From the NCBI GenBank assembly GCA_030841105.1, contig JAVEDE010000053.1, forward strand, positions 1 to 64,000: a stretch of 64,000 nt of DNA, written 5' to 3'. A model generated the notes under the pieces. That model was not told where the DNA came from. It saw only the letters and a list, made by a program, of their open reading frames with translations, and searched no databases. The position numbers and the translations under genes were made by a program. Positions 57,004 through 64,000 of this stretch are shown here, one piece after another (within the stretch, counting starts at the first letter, position 1; each line of letters opens with the position of its first letter). The stretch comes from Pyrinomonadaceae bacterium (GTDB lineage: Bacteria > Acidobacteriota > Blastocatellia > Pyrinomonadales > Pyrinomonadaceae).

Positions 57004-59085
57004 TCATGCGGGCTGCCTCAACTCTTCCAACTCACAGCGCAACAGTTCGGCGACGCTCCACGCTTGCGCGATGCAGCCGCGCGGCGTGTGCGGCGCGTCG
57101 CCGTCGAAGATTTCGGAGACTTGGCCGACGCCCGCCTCAGTCAGATGTTCGCGGAAGGCACGCAGAAACTCCCGCGCCTGTTCCAGACTTGCGGGCGTGC
57201 GTTCGTTCGCGCGCAGGTGTGCGGTGACGAAGGGGCCGATGAGCCACGCCCAGACCGTGCCTTGATGGTAGGCGGTGTCGCGCGAGTAAGAGTCGCCTTC
57301 GTAGCGCGGGCGGTAGTCGGGGTCGCGCGGCGAGAGCGAACGCAGTCCGTAGGGCGTGAGCAATTCGCGCGCAACCGTCGAGACGACGGAGCGGGCGCGC
57401 GTGCCGGTCATGATCGGGTGGGGCAGGCTGAGTGCGAAAATCTGGTTGGGACGAATCGCCGCGTCCGCTTCGCCCGCCGGGCTGATGTAATCGTAGAGGC
57501 AACTCTCGGCCTCGTTCCAGAACAGCCCGTGGAAACTGGCGCGCGCCAGTTCGGCTGAGGCGCGGCAGTGGTTACGCATCCAGTCGTCGCCGACGCGCCC
57601 CGCGATCTCTTCGATGGTGCGCAGCGCGTTGTACCAGAGCGCCTGTATCTCGACGGCCTTCCCGGCGCGCGGCGTCACCACGTAGTCGCCGAGCTTGGCG
57701 TCCATCCAAGTCAGTTGCACGTCTTCCTGACCCGCGCTGAGCAGCCCGTCCTGATCGACGCGGATCGAGTAGATCGTGCCGCGCTCGTGCCACTCGATAA
57801 ACTCCTTGAGGCGCGCGTACAAATGCTCGCGCACGAATTCGATGTCGCCCGTGCGGCGCGCGAGTTCGCCGACGGCGTTGACGAACCAGAGCGTGCCGTC
57901 CACGTTGTTGTATTCCGGCTCTTCGTCGCCGTCGGGGAAACGATTCGGGATGACGCCCTCGCGCATATGCGCGGCGAAGGCCAGCAGGATTTCGCGCGCG
58001 GTGTCGAACTTGCGGCGGGCGAAGGCGAGGCCGGTGAGCGAGATCATCGTGTCGCGCCCCCAGTCGGTGAACCAGTGATAACCGGCGATCACGGAACTAA
58101 GATCATCGCCGCGCCGGACGAGAAACTGATCCGCCGCCGCGACGAGCGTGCGTATGTACTCGTCATCCGCCGCATCGCCCGCAGTCTTGCCGCTCACAGT
58201 CTTGTTATCTACAGTTTCGACGATCACTGTTTTGACGCTCACAATGTTGTCACTCACAGTCTCGCCGACGGCAGGTGTGTTGATGTCCGCGACGACGTAG
58301 CGGCGGCGTTCGCGTTCGCTCTCTTCAAAAGTTGCGGCGTCGTTGATGGCGTGTTCTTTGGTCGAAGCGATGAAGTTGCAGGTCGCGTCACGTTCGAGTT
58401 GCCAGACGAGCAGGCACGGGTTGAAGAGGTCTTCGTGGAAATCGAAGCCGCGCGCGCGTTCCTCCGGATACTCGAAACGCCTGTACCAATGGCCTTCGAC
58501 AGAGGCGTGCGCCGCGTCGTGTGCGAGGAACAGGTGCGTGCTGTCGTCCTGCTTGAACAGGCTGACGAGGTTCGCGCGCAGTTCGGCTTGCAGAAAAATG
58601 TCGAGGGCTTCGCGCTGCAACGAATGATAATCGCGGAACGCGACGAGCGGGCGAATCTCCAACGCCGCGCTCGCGCCCGGCGCGTGGACGCGGTAGCGCA
58701 CGACCGTCGAGTTCTCGCCGTGCGGCATGAAGACTGTTTTTTCGACGCGCGCGCCGCCGACTTCATAAGTAAAGACGGGGAACGGGTCGAGCCGGAAATC
58801 AGACTGTAGACGGAAGCCCTGCGGGTGGACGACAGCCGGTTCGTACAAGTTGGTCGAGAGATCGAAACGCTCGCCGTCGAGCACGAGCGTCTCCTCAAGT
58901 TTCGAGAGCAGCACGACGCGGCCGGTCGGCGGCCGGAGCGCGGCGGTGAGTAAACCGTGATAGCGTCGCGTGTTCGCGCCGGTGACGGTGGCGGAAGCGA
59001 AGCCGCCGAGGTTGTTCGTCTCCAACCATTCGCGGCTGAGGGCGGTGTCGAGATCGTGGCAGGCGTCGGCGTCGAAATTGATCAT
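57004..59085 (-). CDS. Glycogen-debranching-type amylo-alpha-1,6-glucosidase
   Basis: The ATG at 59085 gives 693 residues. Domain 1 is the GDE N-terminal beta-domain (EWLETNNLGGFASATVTGANTRRYHGLLTAA, LLSKLEETLVLDG). The catalytic (alpha/alpha)6 domain shows IAGYHWFTDWGRDTMISLTGLA, the PNRFPDGDEEPEYNNVDGTLWF block, LSAGQEDVQLTWMDAKLGDYVVTPR and YHQGTVWAWLIGPF. It probably removes branch glucoses in glycogen degradation. Between the domains is an insertion of about 30 residues made of five-residue repeats, absent from the family pattern. A GGAGGAG site lies about 11 bp upstream. The frame is open to 59238, but that stretch overlaps the divergent gene. Confidence 0.88.
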   Translation of the reverse strand: MINFDADACHDLDTALSREWLETNNLGGFASATVTGANTRRYHGLLTAALRPPTGRVVLLSKLEETLVLDGERFDLSTNLYEPAVVHPQGFRLQSDFRLDPFPVFTYEVGGARVEKTVFMPHGENSTVVRYRVHAPGASAALEIRPLVAFRDYHSLQREALDIFLQAELRANLVSLFKQDDSTHLFLAHDAAHASVEGHWYRRFEYPEERARGFDFHEDLFNPCLLVWQLERDATCNFIASTKEHAINDAATFEESERERRRYVVADINTPAVGETVSDNIVSVKTVIVETVDNKTVSGKTAGDAADDEYIRTLVAAADQFLVRRGDDLSSVIAGYHWFTDWGRDTMISLTGLAFARRKFDTAREILLAFAAHMREGVIPNRFPDGDEEPEYNNVDGTLWFVNAVGELARRTGDIEFVREHLYARLKEFIEWHERGTIYSIRVDQDGLLSAGQEDVQLTWMDAKLGDYVVTPRAGKAVEIQALWYNALRTIEEIAGRVGDDWMRNHCRASAELARASFHGLFWNEAESCLYDYISPAGEADAAIRPNQIFALSLPHPIMTGTRARSVVSTVARELLTPYGLRSLSPRDPDYRPRYEGDSYSRDTAYHQGTVWAWLIGPFVTAHLRANERTPASLEQAREFLRAFREHLTEAGVGQVSEIFDGDAPHTPRGCIAQAWSVAELLRCELEELRQPA
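58171..58260 (-). repeat. Six 15-bp tandem repeats inside the debranching enzyme gene
   Basis: On the minus strand the units read ACTGTGAGTGACAAC, ATTGTGAGCGTCAAA, ACAGTGATCGTCGAA, ACTGTAGATAACAAG, ACTGTGAGCGGCAAG and a degenerate sixth, each in frame (TVSDN, IVSVK, TVIVE, TVDNK, TVSGK). Units of GTGAGTGACAA type resemble the GTGACAA intergenic heptads. The insertion lies between the two protein domains, at about residues 276-305. Confidence 0.85.
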
Positions 59086-59206
59086 CGTGTCGGGTCGCTC
59101 CTCCGGGCGGAAATCTTGTATCACAAAGTGCGGCGGGGCTTGCAAGAAATAATTGCGCGCGCGTTCAAAAAGCGTGGGGAGAAACTTTTCGCAGGGGAGA
59201 ACATTT

Positions 59207-60115
59207 ATGCGTAGAGCGTTGACGGCGTTGGCGGGCATCGCGTTGATCGCGACTTTGGCCGTGCTGGTCGCGGCACAGGGCGGCGGGACAGACCACGGCG
59301 GGCGGCAACCGGCGGGTCGCGTCGTCGCGCAGAGACCGTTTCAGGAACAGTTCGGCGTCGAAGTTTTGGCGGGGGGCGAGGCGCGCGACAAGTATCCGGC
59401 GCGGGGGAGAGTTTACGTCGAGGCGCTCGAAGGCGAGGAGTACGCGCTCAGGCTGACGAACCCGCTGCCGGTGCGCGTGGCCGTCGCGCTCTCGGTGGAC
59501 GGACTCAACACGATTGACGCGCGTCGCACGACCGCGCGCGACGCGAGCAAGTGGGTCATCCCGCCTTACGGCTCGATCACGGTCAGCGGTTGGCAGATGA
59601 GTTCCACGCGCGCGCGTCGCTTCTACTTCACCAACGAGCGCGACTCTTACGCGAACAGGATCGGGCGGGCTTCGGACATGGGCGTCATCACGGCCGTCTT
59701 CTACCGCGAGCGGCGCAACCGTTCGGACATCTACTCGCCACCGCGCCCGCACGAACCGCAGCCGCGCGGCGAAGACCGCAGCGAGTCGAAGCGCAGGACA
59801 CAGAGCGGCGACGCGCCCGCCGCGACGTCGAACGCGCAGAGGGGGGGCGCGAGCGGGCGTGCGACTCCCGCGCCCGAAGCGGACGACGAATACGCGGCGA
59901 CCGGCATCGGGCGTTCGGTGTCAAACGACGTGTGGAGCGTGCAGATGGATTTGGAGTCGAGTCCGGCGGCTGAGGTGACGTTGCGTTACGAGTTTCGCGA
60001 CGCGTTGGTGCGGCTCGGCGTGCTGCCCAGAAACTACCCGCCGCAGCCCGATCCTTTGCGGCGGCGCGAGCGTGCGCGCGGATTTGAAGACCGGCAGTTT
60101 TCCCCTGAGCCGTAA
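59207..60115 (+). CDS. Exported conserved hypothetical protein
   Basis: The ATG at 59207 (GGGGAGA 6 bp upstream) gives 302 residues with a signal peptide (IALIATLAVLVAAQ). The core is a beta-sandwich-like domain, VEVLAGGEARDKYPARG, VEALEGEEYALRLTNP, VALSVDGLNTIDARRT, WVIPPYGSITVSGWQ and RRFYFTNERDSYA. A Ser/Arg/Pro-rich linker and a second short domain follow. I know the family as uncharacterised exported proteins in Acidobacteria and relatives. Divergence from the debranching gene leaves a 121-bp shared promoter region. Function unknown. Confidence 0.75.
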   Translation: MRRALTALAGIALIATLAVLVAAQGGGTDHGGRQPAGRVVAQRPFQEQFGVEVLAGGEARDKYPARGRVYVEALEGEEYALRLTNPLPVRVAVALSVDGLNTIDARRTTARDASKWVIPPYGSITVSGWQMSSTRARRFYFTNERDSYANRIGRASDMGVITAVFYRERRNRSDIYSPPRPHEPQPRGEDRSESKRRTQSGDAPAATSNAQRGGASGRATPAPEADDEYAATGIGRSVSNDVWSVQMDLESSPAAEVTLRYEFRDALVRLGVLPRNYPPQPDPLRRRERARGFEDRQFSPEP

Positions 60116-60221
60116 GTTGCGGTTGCGACCGCAGTCGTTCGGGGTCGGGAACACAAAGCGCGGGCGCGGCGTCTAAACGCTCAGTCCTGGTTGAACCGAA
60201 CTTGGCGGAGGTCTTTTAAAG

Positions 60222-60773
60222 ATGGCTCAATTCACCGACCCGCTCGCGCACGTCCGCGTGGCTGCGCCGTGTCGCGCCGACTGGCAACGCATGCGCGGCA
60301 ACGAGCGCGTGCGCTTCTGCGACGAGTGCAGCATGAACGTCTATAACCTGTCCAACATGACGCGCAAGGACGCCGAGGCGTTGATCATGAATACGGAGGG
60401 GCGTCTGTGCGTGCGTTACTATCACCGCCCCGACGGTTCGATCCTGACCGCCAACTGTCCCGTTGGCGTGCGCGCACTCAAACGACGCGTGTCGGGATTT
60501 TCGCGTGCGGTCGTCTCGTCGGTCTTGAGTTTCTTCGCGGGCATGGCCGTCCTCGCGGGGTTGGAGACGGCGCAAACTTCGCTCGACGCCGCGACGGAGG
60601 CCGGGCTTGATTTGATCTCGCCCGTGCCAATTGACGCGGAGGACGCACCGCCAGAGCCACCCGTGGCTTTTCAGGGAGTGCTCGCCGAGACCAACGAGCG
60701 CGTCTCCGACCAGCGCCCCGTTATCCTCGGCAGGATTGTACCCATCACCGAACTGCGGCGGTGGAAGCGGTAG
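60222..60773 (+). CDS. Conserved Cys-motif membrane-associated protein, unknown
   Basis: This 183-residue protein begins with a motif block CRADWQRMRGNERVRFCDECS, containing Cys-x3-Trp, then CDEC, followed by NVYNLSNMTRKDAEALIM and EGRLCVRYYHRPDGSILTANCPVG. The five or so cysteines could bind metal or cofactor. A membrane helix (about residues 95-115, VSSVLSFFAGMAVLAGL) and a polar tail follow. The family occurs in several Bacteroidetes and Acidobacteria as hypothetical. A binding role for zinc or an iron-sulfur centre is inference only. It is followed by the convergent lytic transglycosylase. Confidence 0.7.
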   Translation: MAQFTDPLAHVRVAAPCRADWQRMRGNERVRFCDECSMNVYNLSNMTRKDAEALIMNTEGRLCVRYYHRPDGSILTANCPVGVRALKRRVSGFSRAVVSSVLSFFAGMAVLAGLETAQTSLDAATEAGLDLISPVPIDAEDAPPEPPVAFQGVLAETNERVSDQRPVILGRIVPITELRRWKR

Positions 60774-60785
60774 CGCGCCCGACGT

Positions 60786-62294
60786 TTATCGCCGCCGCTT
60801 GAGATCGGCGGTGTAGAGTTGCTGGTAGGCGCGATAGTTCGCCATCACTTTGAAGACGTAGTCTTTCGATTCCGTGAAGCCGACTTCGGAAGAGAAGACG
60901 CCCGCGTCGTCGTGACCCGCGCGGCGCACCCAGCGTTCGACGTTATCCTCGCCGCCGTTGTAAGAAGCGGCGACGGCCTCGGGTAACTTCGGAAACATGC
61001 GGAAGAGGTCTGCGAGATACGCCACGCCGATCCCGATGTTGACCTCCGGCCTGTAGAGATCGTCCTCGCTCACGTTCTTGAATCCAGCCCCCGCGCCGTA
61101 CTTCGCGGCAATCTCCGGCGTCAGTTGCAACAGCCCGCGCGCGGCGGCGGGCGAGCGTGCGCGCGTTTTGAACGCGCTCTCGCGTCGCATGATGGCGAGC
61201 ACGAAACGCGGGTCGAGGTTGTGCCGGTTCGTCGCGCGCAAGAGGATGTCGCGGTAGGGCGCGGGGTAGAGTGCGGCGGCCGCGTCCACCTCGCGGCGCA
61301 CGGAGAGTTCGCGCGCTTCGGCGATGCGTTTCGAGGCGTCGCCCAAGTCGCGCAGGCGTTCGGTGGCAAGCCCGCCATAGTATGAAGAGACGCGGTCGGG
61401 GATGGATTGATAAACGGCGGCGGCCTGCGCCGACTGCTTCGCGCGTTCGAGACTGAAGCCGCGCAGGTAGGCGACTTCGTTCGCAGTGGTCTGGACGGCG
61501 GGCGTGAACACGACGCCGCGCTGTAGTTCGTCGGCCGTGCGCAGAGCCGACGGCCAATCACGCGCTGCCACTTCGAGACGCAGCCGCGCGAAGAGTGCGT
61601 TCGTCGCCGCGGGCGTGCCGCGGAAACGTTCGCGCGCCCGCGCGATCCACTGGAGGGCTTCTTCATTTCGCCCCGCCTCGCGCCAACTGTCAATCGCATT
61701 CAGATAAGAGTTCTCGATGCGCTCGCCCTGCGGGAAGCGCGTGACGTAATCGCCGTAACGGGTCGCGGCTTCGGCCGTGCGGTCGAGACGCAAAAGCGTC
61801 GCGGCGACGTAGTAGAAACCCTCACGCCCGTCCTTGTAACGTGTGAACTCGCGTCCCAGCCGTTCAAAAAAGGGAAGCGCATCGGCGTAGCGGCGTTCCT
61901 GATAAAAGGTGCGACCCATGCCGAAGAGCGCGGCGGGGACGTTGGCATCCGTAGGGTAGCGCGCGACGAGCGCCTGCCAGTGTTCGCGCGCTTCGGCGAA
62001 GGCGCGGTTGGCGTGGTAGGCGGCGGCGCGGCGCATGTGTTCGGCGGGGGCGAGTTGCGCGAGTTGGCCGTCAATGGTGCGGCCTTCGCGGTCGAGCCTG
62101 CGCGCGTTCGTGAGCGCGACATCGCCCTGCCCTGCGGCGGCCTCGGTCTCGGCCTCAGCGGCGTAATCAACAAAGGCCGCGCCCGCGTCGGCGTTAGAGA
62201 CGGCCGCGGGCGGAACTGCCGCGGGCGCACACGCCGGGGCGAAGGCGAGCGTGAGCAGACCGGCAAAAAAATATTGGGACAAGGAAGCAAACAT
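60786..62294 (-). CDS. Soluble lytic murein transglycosylase with TPR-like N-terminal region
   Basis: The 502-residue exported protein has a signal peptide (FAGLLTLAFAPACA). A helical superhelix of TPR-like repeats follows (FGMGRTFYQERRYADALPFFERLG, LRLDRTAEAATRYGDYVTRFPQGE), then a C-terminal SLT domain with FVLAIMRRESAFKTRARSPAAARGLLQLTPEIA. Here the ES glutamate (about residue 395) is the catalytic residue, and VNIGIGVAYLADL and VAASYNGGEDNVERW follow. It cleaves murein with 1,6-anhydroMurNAc formation. It could feed the muropeptide-salvage genes, though it is not in that cluster. The metallothionein-like gene lies upstream on the same strand. Confidence 0.92.
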   Translation of the reverse strand: MFASLSQYFFAGLLTLAFAPACAPAAVPPAAVSNADAGAAFVDYAAEAETEAAAGQGDVALTNARRLDREGRTIDGQLAQLAPAEHMRRAAAYHANRAFAEAREHWQALVARYPTDANVPAALFGMGRTFYQERRYADALPFFERLGREFTRYKDGREGFYYVAATLLRLDRTAEAATRYGDYVTRFPQGERIENSYLNAIDSWREAGRNEEALQWIARARERFRGTPAATNALFARLRLEVAARDWPSALRTADELQRGVVFTPAVQTTANEVAYLRGFSLERAKQSAQAAAVYQSIPDRVSSYYGGLATERLRDLGDASKRIAEARELSVRREVDAAAALYPAPYRDILLRATNRHNLDPRFVLAIMRRESAFKTRARSPAAARGLLQLTPEIAAKYGAGAGFKNVSEDDLYRPEVNIGIGVAYLADLFRMFPKLPEAVAASYNGGEDNVERWVRRAGHDDAGVFSSEVGFTESKDYVFKVMANYRAYQQLYTADLKRRR

Positions 62295-62489
62295 AAACTT
62301 GGTCGGAACGAAATTATTGAACTCGTTTGGTCGCCTGCTTCGCCGGAAGCAGTGGCGCGTGGTGCGTTCGATGCGTAGACAGCGAAACGCGTGCGCCGCC
62401 GGGCGGGGAGAGAGCGTGTGGGACGACCGGCCGAAGCGTTACACTTCGAGATGAAAGCGGAACAAGGCTTCGGCCGGTCGTTGAAAGTG

Positions 62490-62642
62490 TTAGATGTTGC
62501 TGCCGCAGGACGGGCAGCCGCAGTCGCAGTCAATTGTCGTCGTCTGGCCTTTGCCTTCGCAGTAGGCGCTGCAATATTTGCTGCCCTCGTCGGCGGGACA
62601 GTCGCAGGCGGCGTGGGCGCATTTCTTTCTCTCGTCAGCCAT
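62490..62642 (-). CDS. Metallothionein-like small Cys-rich protein
   Basis: The ATG at 62642 has an AAGGAGA site 9 bp upstream and encodes 50 residues. Nine cysteines occur as KKCAHAACDCP, SKYCSAYCEGKGQ and DCDCGCPSCGSN. This follows the bacterial metallothionein pattern (C-x4-C-x-C, YCS-x2-C, C-x-C-x-C-x2-C) seen in SmtA/BmtA proteins, which bind Zn or Cd. A His in the first cluster can also be a ligand. Codon frame, start site and cysteine spacing all support a real gene. It is followed by the lytic transglycosylase after 195 bp with no evident feature. Confidence 0.85.
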   Translation of the reverse strand: MADERKKCAHAACDCPADEGSKYCSAYCEGKGQTTTIDCDCGCPSCGSNI

Positions 62643-62748
62643 TTCTCGATTCTCCTTCTCGTGGTTGGTGTGTGCCGGTCAGTGCACGGCTATTCTAGCA
62701 GCCAACCCGCCGGCAGCGCACGCGTTGGCCGCGGCCACCGTTGACGAC

Positions 62749-63189
62749 TCACGCATCGGTCGCGCCCGCATCTTCCACGATCTCGAAACTCGAAACGATC
62801 TCCGCGCCGGGGCTGAGCGTGGCGGCGACGCTGCAATACTTCGTCTCGGAAAGTTCGATGGCCTGCGCCACGGCCTTCTCCGAAACGCCGCGCCCGCTGA
62901 CGATGTGCCGCACGTCGAAGCGCGTGTACTTGCGCGGGTGCTCCGCGCGTCGCTCGCCCCGCACTTCAACGCGGTAGTCGGTCACGCGTTCGCGCTTCTT
63001 GCGTAAGATCGAGATCACGTCAACGGCGGTGCAACTGCCGAGCGCGAGGAGCAAGAGTTCCATCGGCGTGGCGGCGGCGGAGCGTTCGTGGCGGGTGTCG
63101 AGCGTCTGCGCGTGGCCGCTCGGCGTGATGGCGACGAAGAGTTCGTCGCCCGCGTAATGAATCGTCGCTTTGGGGTCTTCTGAAGTCAT
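62749..63189 (-). CDS. OsmC/YhfA-family peroxidase-like protein
   Basis: The ATG at 63189 has a GAGGAG site 8 bp upstream and gives 146 residues. The fold signatures are ATPMELLLLALGSCTAVDVISIL (first Cys) and ETKYCSVAATL (second Cys), as in the OsmC family, which reduces organic hydroperoxides using the Cys pair. The IVSGRGVSEKAVAQAIELSE region is typical of the YhfA subgroup. It is likely cytoplasmic. Confidence 0.93.
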   Translation of the reverse strand: MTSEDPKATIHYAGDELFVAITPSGHAQTLDTRHERSAAATPMELLLLALGSCTAVDVISILRKKRERVTDYRVEVRGERRAEHPRKYTRFDVRHIVSGRGVSEKAVAQAIELSETKYCSVAATLSPGAEIVSSFEIVEDAGATDA

Positions 63190-63782
63190 CCGCAAACTCC
63201 TCGAATAAGCTGCCCGCGAGCATAGCACGGGGGCGAAAAAGACGCCGCACGCGCCCCGGCGCGCACGCTATTTGCAAAAAGACGCCGCACGCGCCCCGGC
63301 GCGCACGCTATTTGCAAGTAGTTTAGCGGGCGGGAGAATGTTCTCTCGAATGTGGTTAAAAAGGGCATTCCGCGTGCAATTCAGTGAATTTGCATGATAC
63401 GGAAAAGCATGCACTGTGCACGATCTTTGTACATAAACGGGCATCATCGGACGCGCGGAAACTCTTTAAAAGCGCGAGTTGAAAATAAGCGGCAACCTTC
63501 TTGAGGTGGTGTCGAATCACACTTGAGGATGGCTGCGGCGGTTCTTTGGAAACTGGAAACTTATACGCCGCTACGTGCGGTCTTCGGTCGTCGAGGCCAA
63601 CTCGCGACGGGCGAAAATTTTCGTCGCAGGCGCGAGTTCGTATCTCTCCTCTTTCTCAAAACATCACTCCCCCCACAATGCAGAAATCACGAGGTGCGCC
63701 CGACGCGCTTTCACTTAAGCCTCGTGAGAAGTTTGAAAAGGTGACTGACGAGTGAAACAGCAAAACGGAGGGAAGAATTAAA
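63190..63782. other. Intergenic region with a 40-bp tandem duplication
   Basis: These 593 bp lie between the divergent osmC-like gene and the protein that leaves the window. A perfect 40-bp tandem duplication is at 63236-63315. AT-rich stretches at about 63317-63420 include a GCATGCACTGTGCACG near-palindrome and could hold promoters. Small open frames here lack family features or credible starts, so no gene is called. Confidence 0.6.
63236..63315. repeat. Perfect 40-bp tandem duplication
   Basis: The 40-bp unit beginning AAAAAGACGCCGCACG and ending GCTATTTGC occurs at 63236-63275 and again, without change, at 63276-63315. It is just upstream of the osmC-like start. Confidence 0.95.
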
Positions 63783-64000
63783 ATGAATACGGCAAGAAAA
63801 ATTATCTCGGTGTGCATGGTGCTGGCGATGTTAAGCCTCAGCATCGGCGTGCAGGCGCAGACCACGCGCCGCCGCCCCGCCTATCGCAACAACACATACC
63901 AAACGCGCACCATCCTCACGCGTCTCGAAACCAACTCCGAGCGTTTCCGCTTGAGCCTGAGCCAGTCGCTCGATCAGGGGCGGCTCGACGGCACGCGCCG
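63783..64000 (+). CDS. Exported conserved protein, N-terminal part (runs off window)
   Basis: The ATG at 63783 begins a frame with a signal peptide (VLAMLSLSIGVQAQ). The mature stretch is RRRPAYRNNTYQTRTILTRLETNSERFRLSLSQSLDQGRLDG, a helical Arg-rich region. I associate this N-terminus with exported proteins common in Acidobacteria, whose function is unknown. The 3' end is outside the window. A GGAGGGAAG purine-rich site precedes the ATG. Confidence 0.6.
   Translation, partial: MNTARKIISVCMVLAMLSLSIGVQAQTTRRRPAYRNNTYQTRTILTRLETNSERFRLSLSQSLDQGRLDGTR

Noticed and set aside
59086..59238. N-terminal extension of the debranching enzyme to 59238
   Set aside because: It would overlap the divergent exported protein's start and its ribosome site. 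The conserved domain begins just after the ATG at 59085.
63501..63755. Small plus-strand frames before the last gene
   Set aside because: Two overlapping frames compete, neither has a ribosome site or a recognisable domain, and the DNA looks like a leader.

Overview
The window is GC-rich chromosomal DNA, roughly two thirds G+C by eye, from a Gram-negative bacterium. It most resembles the Acidobacteriota, probably class Blastocatellia. The grounds are two very large Oar-type TonB-dependent receptors with N-terminal carboxypeptidase-regulatory-like domains, a complete run of Kdo genes (kdsA, kdsB, kdsC), a zinc-ribbon Ser/Thr kinase, and several exported families that I recognise mainly from that phylum. 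No rRNA, tRNA, CRISPR array, transposase or phage gene was recognised, so the window reads as ordinary chromosome with a few accessory genes.

Layout. 1-2828 (minus): the 5' end of a DUF2961/GH172 protein, two small exported or membrane proteins and a sigma-54-dependent response regulator. 2865-6999 (minus): a heme block, ccsA/hemX-like, hemA, hemC, hemD. 7195-9771: an HD hydrolase, a small membrane protein, proline dehydrogenase and NfeD. 9789-12938 (minus): a 1049-residue STAND/NB-ARC-type ATPase with near-identical TPR repeats and lower GC than its neighbours. 13129-15290 (minus): a PP2C phosphatase and a cystathionine gamma-synthase/lyase. 15600-25037 (plus): an envelope block, kdsB, a coiled-coil protein, a small membrane protein, pyrG, a Ser/Thr kinase, kdsA, an M1-peptidase-like protein, kdsC and a response regulator.

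26204-47976 (plus) is the most coherent accessory region. It holds a MurNAc/GlcNAc-type kinase, MurQ, a HAD phosphatase, an exported TPR protein, a sodium:solute symporter, exported NagZ-type GH3, an exported serine hydrolase (AmiE/beta-lactamase family) fused to a NamZ-type exo-muramidase, an exported S1/P1 nuclease, two TonB-dependent receptors and NagA. Together these could digest muropeptides and nucleic acids outside the cytoplasm, import amino sugars, and convert MurNAc via MurNAc-6-P and GlcNAc-6-P to GlcN-6-P. A LysR regulator is divergent from the kinase gene, with a perfect TTGATTATCAA palindrome between them.

48009-64000: a HabB/styrene-oxide-isomerase-like membrane protein, an exported amidohydrolase, a GltS-like symporter, a class A beta-lactamase-like protein, a methyltransferase, an acyl-ACP-desaturase-like diiron protein, an adjacent DsbA-VKOR pair, a Tat-exported intradiol dioxygenase, a glycogen-debranching-type enzyme, conserved exported proteins, a lytic transglycosylase, a 50-residue metallothionein-like protein and OsmC. 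The window ends inside another exported protein.

The most unusual DNA-level signal is a set of about ten intergenic inverted repeats. Their arms (about 27-37 nt) are built from degenerate 7-bp tandem units. Several unrelated unit sequences (GTGACAA, GTTTCAA, GGGATGA, GGGGAAA, AGAGGTT, GTGAATC) share this architecture. They sit at gene ends, and in at least four cases the gene's stop codon lies inside the repeat.
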